DNA from: Arcicella aquatica
Lineage (GTDB): Bacteria; Bacteroidota; Bacteroidia; Cytophagales; Spirosomataceae
NCBI RefSeq assembly: GCF_034928825.1
Contig: NZ_JAYFUL010000009.1
Coordinates: 1 to 64,000, forward strand
Length of the DNA stretch: 64,000 nt
Reading direction: 5' to 3'
The position numbers were made by a program, and so were the translations under genes. Below, piece by piece: positions 43,819 to 51,878 of the stretch; within the stretch, counting starts at the first letter, position 1, and each line of letters starts with the position of its first letter. Under the pieces are notes generated by a model that made no database searches, was not told the DNA's origin, and saw nothing but the letters and a program-made list of their open reading frames with translations.

Positions 43819-45219
43819 ATGATAACATATATAAAAATAAATGGCTTTAAATCCTTTCATGACTTTGAAATGGAATTTACTCCTTTTACTGTTATCGCAG
43901 GAGCAAATGCTTCTGGAAAAAGTAATCTTTTTGATGCCTTGACTTTGTTGTCACGATTGGCTGAAACGGATAATTTAAAGCGGGCGTTTAGTGAACAACG
44001 AGGTGAATTTATAGAGATGTTCACTCAATATGGAGATGATAAATATGCTAACGAGATTCACTTTGCTGTCGAAATGTTAGTGAATCGGAATGTGAAAGAT
44101 GCATGGGGAAGTGAAGCAGAGCTAAAATATACAAGACTTCGTTATGAATTGACTATTAGGCGATTTACAAATTACTCAGGTATGGAAGACTTAGAGGTAA
44201 CGAGGGAAAGTTTAGTGAAATTAAATCATAATGAAGATAAATGGGTTAGAATAATCTCCAAAATAAGCCTCGATAATTGGAGACCCAAAGTAGCTACAGG
44301 AAAAAGAGGGGTAGCTTACATTGAAACAACCATAGAAGAAAATATTTCAACTGTATTAGTTCCGCAGGATGGCTCACAAGGTAATAAAAGGAGATTTCCA
44401 CTGAATAATGCTACTAGAACAGTTTTAAGTAGTTTTGATACAATTGACTTTCCCCATGTTTTAGCGGCAAAAGAAGAAATGAAAAGTTGGAAATTTTTAC
44501 AACTTAATCCTGAAGATTTAAGACAAGCAACCAGTAAAAATAGAGGAGGGGATACTATTACAACAAGTGGTAAAAATTTAGCGGCTGCATTGTACCGAAT
44601 AAAACAAGCTGATTCATACAGCCTTAAAGAAATTTCTAGAAAACTAAATACTTTTTTGCCAAACTTCACAGAAGTTGATGTGATTGATGATAATGAAAAC
44701 AAACAATATTTAATTAAATTAAAAGATATTGATAAAAAAGAGTTTTCATCAAGGGTTCTTTCTGAGGGTACTTTAAGAATTTTAGCTTTATGTATTTTAG
44801 AGTTTGACGATAAACATACGGGTTTACTGTGTTTTGAAGAACCTGAAAATGGTATTCACCCTTTTCGTATTAAGGCAATGACCAAGCTGTTAAAAGATTT
44901 AAGTGTTGATTTTAATGATATTGATTTACCACTTCGTCAGGTTATTGTTAATACACACTCTCCTGTTTTAGTGGGTAACATGCACAGATGGGAAAAAGAC
45001 CAAAATGTAAGTTTATGGTATGCTCAAATGAGAACAAGTATCTTCAATATTGGTGAAGAACGACTTAAAATGAATATTACTAAAATTAACCCGGTAATAA
45101 AACAAGGAAGTTATCAAACTACCATTGTGTATAGTGAACAAGAGAAAAAACTAACATTAGCAACTGTTGAGGAATATTTAAGGACGTCTGAATTTGAAAA
45201 TACACCTTATAAAGAATAA
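43819..45219 (+). CDS. ABC-type AAA ATPase of an OLD-like pair
   Basis: The 466-residue ATPase of the RecF/OLD class has Walker A (GANASGKS, 28-35), the ABC signature LSEGT (314-318), Walker B with the catalytic glutamate (LLCFEEPENGIHP, 336-347) and the H-loop NTHSP (378-382). Between the halves lies an inserted region of about 280 residues. It has no fused nuclease domain; the TOPRIM-like protein is encoded 4 bp downstream. OLD and PARIS defence systems pair this ATPase type with a TOPRIM protein. Role in phage defence is inferred. Confidence 0.9.
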   Translation: MITYIKINGFKSFHDFEMEFTPFTVIAGANASGKSNLFDALTLLSRLAETDNLKRAFSEQRGEFIEMFTQYGDDKYANEIHFAVEMLVNRNVKDAWGSEAELKYTRLRYELTIRRFTNYSGMEDLEVTRESLVKLNHNEDKWVRIISKISLDNWRPKVATGKRGVAYIETTIEENISTVLVPQDGSQGNKRRFPLNNATRTVLSSFDTIDFPHVLAAKEEMKSWKFLQLNPEDLRQATSKNRGGDTITTSGKNLAAALYRIKQADSYSLKEISRKLNTFLPNFTEVDVIDDNENKQYLIKLKDIDKKEFSSRVLSEGTLRILALCILEFDDKHTGLLCFEEPENGIHPFRIKAMTKLLKDLSVDFNDIDLPLRQVIVNTHSPVLVGNMHRWEKDQNVSLWYAQMRTSIFNIGEERLKMNITKINPVIKQGSYQTTIVYSEQEKKLTLATVEEYLRTSEFENTPYKE

Positions 45220-45223
45220 ATGT

Positions 45224-45898
45224 ATGAATAGACAGATTTTTGCAGGACTTTTCACCGAAGGTACTACTGATGTTCGCTTTTTAGAGAGTGTTGTTAGAAA
45301 AACTTTAGAAGATGTAGCATTTGATTGCCAAGGACAAATAGAAACCCAAGTAAAAACGATTGAAATAAATAAATTAGGTCTTGGCTTTGTTGACCAAGTG
45401 TTAGAAGCTTCTCGAAAAGGATTTAATGAATATGGTATTACGCTACTTTGCGTTCACACTGATGCAGATTATTACACTGATTCAAGAGTAATGGAATCTA
45501 AAATTACTCCTGCTATCAATAGATTAAAAGAACAAAATGAAACAGAATATTGCAAAATATTAGTCTCTGTTATCCCCGTTCACATGACAGAAGCATGGAT
45601 GTTAGCTGATAAAGATTTGTTAAAAAGTGAGATTGGCACACAAAAAAATAACTTTGATTTAGGTATTCATCCGATGCCTCAAGATATTGCAGATCCCAAA
45701 GAAACGATTATAAATGCAATTCGAATTGTTCAAAGTGATTTAACAAGAAGAAAAAGAAATAGAGGATTAGATATTTCAGAATTGTACCAAATTATAGGTC
45801 AAAAGATAGAGTTAAGTCAATTAGAAAACTTAGACTCTTTCCGTAAATTTAAAGAAAGTTTAAAAAGTGCATTTAGAGAATTAGGTTTTTTGTATTAA
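45224..45898 (+). CDS. DUF4276 TOPRIM-like protein, partner of the ATPase
   Basis: The ATG at 45224 (MNRQIFAGLFTEGTTDVRFL) follows the ATPase stop by 4 bp and gives 224 residues. TOPRIM-like acids: Glu12 in TEGTTD, Asp80 and Asp82 in VHTDADYYTD, and Glu124 in HMTEAWMLAD. Such domains cut nucleic acid or act as effectors when released by the ATPase. No second enzyme, methylase or Abi gene adjoins. The pair resembles AriA-AriB (PARIS), but DUF4276 is not the DUF4435 seen there. Assigned from motifs only. Confidence 0.78.
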   Translation: MNRQIFAGLFTEGTTDVRFLESVVRKTLEDVAFDCQGQIETQVKTIEINKLGLGFVDQVLEASRKGFNEYGITLLCVHTDADYYTDSRVMESKITPAINRLKEQNETEYCKILVSVIPVHMTEAWMLADKDLLKSEIGTQKNNFDLGIHPMPQDIADPKETIINAIRIVQSDLTRRKRNRGLDISELYQIIGQKIELSQLENLDSFRKFKESLKSAFRELGFLY

Positions 45899-45948
45899 TT
45901 GAAATACTTAATATCTATAATTTAATTTTCTGTGGAATAAACTAATTA

Positions 45949-46884
45949 ATGACAAATTCAATAAAAGTTTTTGCCCCAGCTACGGTGGCGAATGTGGCTT
46001 GTGGTTTTGATATTTTCGGTTTTGCCGTAGATAATCCAGGTGACGAAATCATATTAAGAAAATCTGATACAAAGGGTGTCAAAATTTTAAAAATTGAAGG
46101 CGATGATGGGCGTTTGCCTTTGGCGGCTGAAAAAAATACGGCTGGTATTGCTATTATTAAATTTTTAGAAGCGATTGGCGAAGAAGGGCAAGGATTTGAA
46201 ATGGAGCTTAAAAAATTAATGCCTTTAGGTTCTGGCTTGGGTTCTTCTGCGGCTTCGGCTGTAGCAGGCGTTTTTGCAGCAAACGAATTACTTGGTAAGC
46301 CTTTAGCCCAAAAAGATTTATTACCCTTCGCCATGGAAGGCGAATTCATCGCCTGTGGGTCTGCTCATGCTGATAATGTTGGACCAAGTTTGATGGGCGG
46401 TTTTGTTGTCATTCGCTCGTATGACCCACTTGATATTATTCAGTTGCGTACTCCAAAAGAATTGTATGCGACCATTGTTCATCCACATATAGAAGTTAAT
46501 ACTAAAGATGCCCGTAATATTTTGAAGCGTGAAATTTCTTTGAAAAATACCATCACACAAATGGGAAATGTAGCGGGTTTAGTAGCAGGTTTTATGTTGC
46601 CAGATTATGACTTAATTTCAAGAAGTTTAGTAGATGTAATCATAGAGCCGATTCGTTCTATCTTGATTCCGCAGTTTGATGACGTGAAGAATGCCGCTTT
46701 AGATAATGGAGCGTTGGGCTGTTCTATTTCTGGTTCAGGGCCATCAATGTTTGCTTTGTCGAAAGATTTATTTACAGCAAATAGGGTAGGAAAAGCCATG
46801 CAAGATGGATTTGCAAAAGTAGGAATTGGTTCTGAATGTTATGTATCGGGCATTAATCAAGCTGGCCCAGTGGTTTTAGGTTGA
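45949..46884 (+). CDS. thrB: Homoserine kinase
   Basis: A GHMP kinase of 311 residues that phosphorylates homoserine on the way to threonine. Markers: VFAPATVANVACGFDIFGFA at the start, the ATP loop PLGSGLGSSAASAVAGVFA, and SISGSGPSMFALS at the C-terminus. It begins 50 bp after the TOPRIM-like gene. thrC is not next; a Uma2 gene and the second MITE-like element follow. Confidence 0.95.
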   Translation: MTNSIKVFAPATVANVACGFDIFGFAVDNPGDEIILRKSDTKGVKILKIEGDDGRLPLAAEKNTAGIAIIKFLEAIGEEGQGFEMELKKLMPLGSGLGSSAASAVAGVFAANELLGKPLAQKDLLPFAMEGEFIACGSAHADNVGPSLMGGFVVIRSYDPLDIIQLRTPKELYATIVHPHIEVNTKDARNILKREISLKNTITQMGNVAGLVAGFMLPDYDLISRSLVDVIIEPIRSILIPQFDDVKNAALDNGALGCSISGSGPSMFALSKDLFTANRVGKAMQDGFAKVGIGSECYVSGINQAGPVVLG

Positions 46885-47007
46885 TATTGACTTTATAGAT
46901 AAAAAGTATTAATTTAGATTATGAGTGATAAGTTTTTGAGGTAATGTCTCTCATTCTTATTATTCATAAACTTTTTATGTTTTTAAAAACATTAATTAAC
47001 ATCTACA

Positions 47008-47610
47008 ATGAGCGATTTAATAGAAGTTTCAGCACGAATATATAGCGTTGAGGAGTATTTCGAAATCGAGAATCACTCAGAAATCCGTCATGAATATGAA
47101 GACGGGATATTAATACCTATGCCTGGAGAAACCTTAGATGCCAATGAAATTGCCCAAAATTTCGTTGTAGCCTTGCAAAAAACTTTAAGAAAAAAAGGAT
47201 TCAGAATGTTTGGACACGATGTTCGTACTATTGTTCGAGAAAGAAGAATTTATCGTTATCCGGATGTTGTTGTTTCAGCTTCTGATACTATCAAAGATAT
47301 TCGACATGTAACAGAACCCGTACTGATTGTTGAAGTACTTTCTGAAAGTACAGAGGAGGTAGATAGAAATAAAAAATTTAGACAATATACTGCTTTGCCT
47401 TCGCTACAATATTATTTGATGGTGCATCAAAATACAGCTTTGGTAGAATGCTATCAGCGAAAAGAAAATTCTCAAACGTTTGAATTCAACTTTTTTGATA
47501 AATTGACAGACGTAATTCAATTACCAGCCTTAGAAACATCAATTACTTTAGATGATATATACGAAGGTATTCAGTTTGTTATTGAGGAAGAAAATGCCCC
47601 TCAAGCATAG
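47008..47610 (+). CDS. Uma2-family (DUF820) nuclease-fold protein
   Basis: A 200-residue Uma2 protein: YSVEEYFEIENHSEIRHEYE, DGILIPMPGETLDANEI, RYPDVVVSASDT and VLIVEVLSESTEEVDRNKKF, the last two supplying the D and ExK-like positions of the nuclease fold. It is not close in sequence to the Uma2 gene at 32300. Function unknown. It ends 25 bp before the second MITE-like element. Confidence 0.88.
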   Translation: MSDLIEVSARIYSVEEYFEIENHSEIRHEYEDGILIPMPGETLDANEIAQNFVVALQKTLRKKGFRMFGHDVRTIVRERRIYRYPDVVVSASDTIKDIRHVTEPVLIVEVLSESTEEVDRNKKFRQYTALPSLQYYLMVHQNTALVECYQRKENSQTFEFNFFDKLTDVIQLPALETSITLDDIYEGIQFVIEEENAPQA

Positions 47611-47635
47611 ATAGAATACTTGTTAGAAGAACATA

Positions 47636-47909
47636 AAACATGAGTCATCCCGAATTTTCTCTTGGAAAAGCAAGTTTTAAAAGATTTTAATGTTTTTTGG
47701 ATTTATTCTCGCCCTTACTTTTTGCCTTGATGCAAAAAGTAACCGCAACGGCGGACCGTAAAAAAATCAAGAATTCCTAATCGCATCGGCGAACCGACTC
47801 GCTTCGCTCAAACAGTAGGAATTCGTTACCCATCAATCATAAAAAAGCGGTCGAAAAACAAATTTCGACCGCTTTTTTATGATTTTAAAATTCGGGATGA
47901 CTCATGTTT
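47636..47909. mobile_element. MITE-like terminator-bearing element, copy 2 (inverted)
   Basis: A 274-bp element with perfect 23-bp terminal inverted repeats (AAACATGAGTCATCCC... at 47636-47658; complement at 47887-47909). It is the reverse complement of the copy at 13228-13481, matching in its ends, its 22-bp hairpin, the GAATTCCTACTGTTTGAGCG stretch and the ATCAAG-looped hairpin (here 47715-47725 with 47732-47742). Again it lies between convergent genes. The middle has diverged and is longer by some 20 bp. No transposase inside. Confidence 0.8.
47835..47884. terminator. Bidirectional terminator hairpin inside element copy 2
   Basis: A perfect 22-bp stem (47835-47856 with 47863-47884), A-run and T-run on either side, loop AACAAA. 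Serves Uma2 and the OmpL47-like gene. Confidence 0.85.
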
Positions 47910-47931
47910 GTGTTAATATTTTTGATAATCA

Positions 47932-49677
47932 TTATTTACCAGTCATAAAGGTTACTTCCTTAAATGATTGATTACCCAAATAATCAGTACCTGTTATCTT
48001 AACCGTATATTTGGTATTGGCTTTGAAGCCACCAATCGTATTAAGATAGACTTTTGGTGCTTGTCCATTAATACTATAAGTGATTGATTTTAAACCAGCC
48101 AATACATCCGTTCCTGCTAGCGTAAAGCCCACTGTTGATGGATAAATATCAATACCTTGTTTAGTCGTATTAATACTACCAACTGTCCAGAAAGTGAAAA
48201 GCTCAGGGCCTTCAATATCACTTACAAAGACGAATGAAGCAAAGTTTCTATTGTTTACATTATCATATCCATAGTAATCAAACTTATGAACACCTTTTTC
48301 TGTCATCTTGATTGGTTTAGTATAATCATTCTCAATTAACTTGCCATCAAAATTATACGTGATTTTTTGTAAACCAGACTCAGGGTCATTTGCTTTCAAC
48401 TGGATAAAATTATTAGGTCCAAGTAGCATCGTATCTCTTCTTGTAACAATATCACCAATGATTTCATGTTGAAGATTTGGTCCTGTTAAATCTACATATA
48501 CTTTACTGATATTATGTTTAAATTCTTCATAGCCAGCTCCGTTTAAGCTTGTAGTTTGATTATTTAAATTATCAACAGAATAATATCTGATATTGTGCAT
48601 ACCAGAGATACTTGGCAAATAGAATGGATTATTATAATTAACAAATGGTTGATTATCAATTGAATATTTTACTTCCTTAATACCAACTTTATTGTCTATC
48701 GCTGTTAATTTTAGTTTTGTTTTTCCAGAGAAATAAACAGTATTGTTAGCAATAAATCTATCTCCTAATATATCTGTAGCCATCAAAGGAGAACTTTTAT
48801 CTAGGAAGAAATCAAATTTTCTTTCTTTCTCTTGGTTATTTACGTTATCGGTTGAGTAGTAATACAAGGTATGTTTTCCTTCAGATAAAACAGAAAAAGG
48901 AATACTTTTTCCATCATAAGGCTGTATGGCACCATCATCGAATTTGTAATAAGTACCTTTCAATCCTGAAATACTATCTTCAGTATTGAAATATAGCCTA
49001 CTGGTGAATGAAATTACTTTATCATCAGTAACACCATTTACAGTCAAATTTGTAAAAGGAGGCGTATTATCAACCGTAAATGTTTCTTGTTGCATTGTGC
49101 TAGCATTTCCTACATTATCAGTTGCGTAGTATTTCAACACATAGTTGCCTTGTGTAGCTATCTTTTTTTCAGATTTATACGCTTCAAAGGAAGTATTATT
49201 GATGGCATAAAAAACTGTTTCTACACCACTTGTTTTATCGTTAGCTGATAAACTAAAGCTTACAAAAGGACCATAGAAAATCTTTCCTTCGGCATTAACA
49301 TATTTCTTAGATCCATTGAATAAAGAAATGCCCGTTTCAGGTGCAATTCCATCTGCATAGATTTCTAATCTTACTTCCTGTGGAGGCTCAACAGCAACCC
49401 TCGTTTCTGGGTCAATAGCATTTTTTGAACGAATATAATTTACTCCTTCTGTATCCAAATAGAAAGGGAATGAATATTTTTGGTTAGGAGATTTGTTCAA
49501 TAACTTTTCCGCATGGTCGGGAGTGGTGGATACCCAGATATAAACTGGCAACTTCTTGTTCCAATACAATTTACCTGATGTACTATCAGTATAATGTTTA
49601 GGCTTACTAGTCTGAGCAACGGCAGCAAAAGCCATTACTATCAAAATAATTGTGTTTAGTATTATGTGTTTACGCAT
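47932..49677 (-). CDS. OmpL47-type beta-barrel/repeat protein
   Basis: The 581-residue secreted protein has a signal peptide (IIIVMAFAAVAQ region, residues about 1-21) and five to six repeats of about 95 residues, each with patterns such as YYATDNVGNASTMQQETF and the linker VDNTPPFTNL. These OmpL47-like modules form Ig-like beta folds of the cell surface. Its start overlaps the histidine kinase stop by 8 bp, so the two are co-translated. Possibly a surface sensor or binding protein for the kinase; inferred. Confidence 0.85.
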   Translation of the reverse strand: MRKHIILNTIILIVMAFAAVAQTSKPKHYTDSTSGKLYWNKKLPVYIWVSTTPDHAEKLLNKSPNQKYSFPFYLDTEGVNYIRSKNAIDPETRVAVEPPQEVRLEIYADGIAPETGISLFNGSKKYVNAEGKIFYGPFVSFSLSANDKTSGVETVFYAINNTSFEAYKSEKKIATQGNYVLKYYATDNVGNASTMQQETFTVDNTPPFTNLTVNGVTDDKVISFTSRLYFNTEDSISGLKGTYYKFDDGAIQPYDGKSIPFSVLSEGKHTLYYYSTDNVNNQEKERKFDFFLDKSSPLMATDILGDRFIANNTVYFSGKTKLKLTAIDNKVGIKEVKYSIDNQPFVNYNNPFYLPSISGMHNIRYYSVDNLNNQTTSLNGAGYEEFKHNISKVYVDLTGPNLQHEIIGDIVTRRDTMLLGPNNFIQLKANDPESGLQKITYNFDGKLIENDYTKPIKMTEKGVHKFDYYGYDNVNNRNFASFVFVSDIEGPELFTFWTVGSINTTKQGIDIYPSTVGFTLAGTDVLAGLKSITYSINGQAPKVYLNTIGGFKANTKYTVKITGTDYLGNQSFKEVTFMTGK

Positions 49678-51436
49678 CTTTTGTTTTATTCAAGGTTACG
49701 GTAATAGTGGTTCCTACATTTAATTCACTTTCAACTTTAAGTTTACCTCCACAAATTTTAATAAAGTCATTGCAGAGTACCAAACCTAAGCCAGTACCTT
49801 TTTCTTTGTTAGTTCCATAGGTTGATTTATTACTTTTAAGATTAAATAATGTTTTTAGTTTTTCTTCATTCATGCCTACGCCACTATCAATTACTACGAT
49901 TTCTACGTTTTCACCGCTGTACTTAGCTTGTATTTTAATAGTACCTCTTGCTTTTGTGAATTTGATGGCATTTTGAATCAAATTGCGCATAACAATTTTG
50001 GTCATTTCAATATCGGAACTAGCCTTTAATTGAGCTGATACTTCATTGATAAGAACAATCTCTTTTACTTCAGCAATACGTTGAAGTAAGTTAATGTTTT
50101 CTTCAACTATATCATGAATGTTTACTGTCTGAATTTTTGGCTTAAGTTCAGCCATTTGTGTTTTTGCCCAGTTCAAAAGATTATCTAAAATTGTTGAAAC
50201 CTGAGCATTATCGGTTTTTAACTGATTTAAAATTTCTTTCAGGTCTTCTGGAATATCGTCATAATAATCTTCTTCTATAATCACAAAGAAGCTTTGTAAA
50301 GAGGCAATCGGACCACGAAGGTCATGTGCGATGATAGAGAAAATCTTGTTCTTTACATCGTTTGAAATTGTTAGTTGCTCTTTTTGTTCAGCTATTTCTT
50401 GATTTTGCTTTGATAACTGTTCATTTTGCTTTTTAATTTTTACGTTATTCAAATACACGATTGTAGCAATAGCAAGCACAAATAAAATAATAATGCTGGT
50501 AATGATAAAAATGTATTTATTCTCTTTTTCCAGTACTGTATTTTGGGCTTGGGCTATTTCGGCATTTGCCTTTTCAATCAATAAATCTCTTTTTTGTAAT
50601 CCAACAATCATTTCAGCATTGGTAAGATCCTGATAAAGATTGATATTTTTTTGTTTAGCAGTCAGAAGTTGCTTACCACTTTCTTTGAGCTTAATCTCGT
50701 TTTTCTCTAGTTCTAATTCTTTCGTTTTAGCCATAGATTCGGCTAATTGTTTTTTCAAACTTTCGGCTTCTAAATCACTGGCTAGTTTGGTTACTTCCTT
50801 TTTCTGTAATTGGTCATGAAAGGATTTATAAAGACTGAAATACTTAAGGGATTCATCTACATTACCTGCTTTTTCATAAGTTTCGCTCAACATGGCATAA
50901 GTACTCGCCATTTGTTTAATATCGTTCAACTCCCTCGCTAAATTCAGTGCTTCGTCTAAGTCATTCAGTGCAAGATTATATTTTTTTATATTGTTATAAA
51001 CAACAGAACGGTTGATTAATGACGAGATAATACTGTAAGGTTCTTTCTGAACTCGTCGGGCAGCCAGTGTTTGGGTAAAATGGTACAAGGCTTTGTCATA
51101 TTCTTCGGCATCAGCATAGAGCATACCCAAGTTGTTATGAATCATAGCACTACCATTTTTGTTTTCAATTTTTATATTTAGATTTAAGCTTTTTTCATAG
51201 AAAGGAATGGCTCGTTTATATTGGTTATAATTCCAATAGATGAAACCTATTTCATTCATCATTCTTGATGCTTCTTTGTAGTTATTTACATCAATGAAAT
51301 TTTCGTATTGTGATTGAAATTGTATAACACGTCCAGAATCAGAACGGCTTAAAGGCAATACCTGCGCCTTCAATTGAAAACCAAAAGAAACAAGTATAAT
51401 TAAAAAGAGGCTACAATATATTTTTATTGGATACAT
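49670..51436 (-). CDS. TPR-containing sensor histidine kinase
   Basis: From 51436 (MYPIKIYCSLFLIILVSFGF) the protein has 588 residues: signal peptide, periplasmic TPR repeats (about 25-200, IHNNLGMLYADAEEYDKALY), a coiled coil, one membrane helix (FIITSIIILFVLAIATIVYL, about 310-330), then HisKA with the phospho-His in FSIIAHDLRGPIAS and HATPase_c with N box (MRNLIQNAIKF), G1 (DSGVGM) and G2 (GTGLGLVL). No receiver domain or response regulator follows. It lies just downstream of the amylase gene. Confidence 0.92.
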   Translation of the reverse strand: MYPIKIYCSLFLIILVSFGFQLKAQVLPLSRSDSGRVIQFQSQYENFIDVNNYKEASRMMNEIGFIYWNYNQYKRAIPFYEKSLNLNIKIENKNGSAMIHNNLGMLYADAEEYDKALYHFTQTLAARRVQKEPYSIISSLINRSVVYNNIKKYNLALNDLDEALNLARELNDIKQMASTYAMLSETYEKAGNVDESLKYFSLYKSFHDQLQKKEVTKLASDLEAESLKKQLAESMAKTKELELEKNEIKLKESGKQLLTAKQKNINLYQDLTNAEMIVGLQKRDLLIEKANAEIAQAQNTVLEKENKYIFIITSIIILFVLAIATIVYLNNVKIKKQNEQLSKQNQEIAEQKEQLTISNDVKNKIFSIIAHDLRGPIASLQSFFVIIEEDYYDDIPEDLKEILNQLKTDNAQVSTILDNLLNWAKTQMAELKPKIQTVNIHDIVEENINLLQRIAEVKEIVLINEVSAQLKASSDIEMTKIVMRNLIQNAIKFTKARGTIKIQAKYSGENVEIVVIDSGVGMNEEKLKTLFNLKSNKSTYGTNKEKGTGLGLVLCNDFIKICGGKLKVESELNVGTTITVTLNKTKDA

Positions 51437-51878
51437 ACTCGAACAAAAAGTCAATAATGGGAAGTTAAAATAAACAACGCCCTTTAATACAGTAAAAAAA
51501 GAGTATTAAGTCATTCATTTTTTATTGGTTTAGATAAATTATCTTTTAGATAATTAGTAGAAAACGTTATTTATATCAATTTGACGATGCTTAATCTCTT
51601 GAAAATCAAAGTGTAAACCTTATAGTAGCTGGTTATTAAAATTTTCATAACTACAAAGATAATGTAAATTAATTCAAATAATCATGCTGTTTTTTTGAAT
51701 TAAAAATAACATGAGTTAACGACAATACTATAATTGTTTATACGTTGAAATAAACAGCAAATTTTATGCCATAAGTACTGATAATAGGACTATAATTAAA
51801 ATTTAGGAACGTTTGAAAGGATGCCTATTATTGTTTGAAATAGCTCTTCCAGACAATAATAGGCACTAAAGAAGGGTG
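51437..51878. other. Gap between histidine kinase and amylase genes
   Basis: No coding potential. TATCTTTG on the minus strand (51654-51661) may be the kinase promoter -7. A 13-bp stem TGCCTATTATTGT (51822-51834 with 51853-51865), 14 bp after the amylase stop, may end the upstream transcript, though no T-run follows. Confidence 0.45.

Noticed and set aside
43819..45898. Exact assignment as PARIS or Gabija
   Set aside because: The ATPase has no fused TOPRIM and no UvrD-like partner (not Gabija); the effector looks like DUF4276, not DUF4435 (not canonical PARIS).
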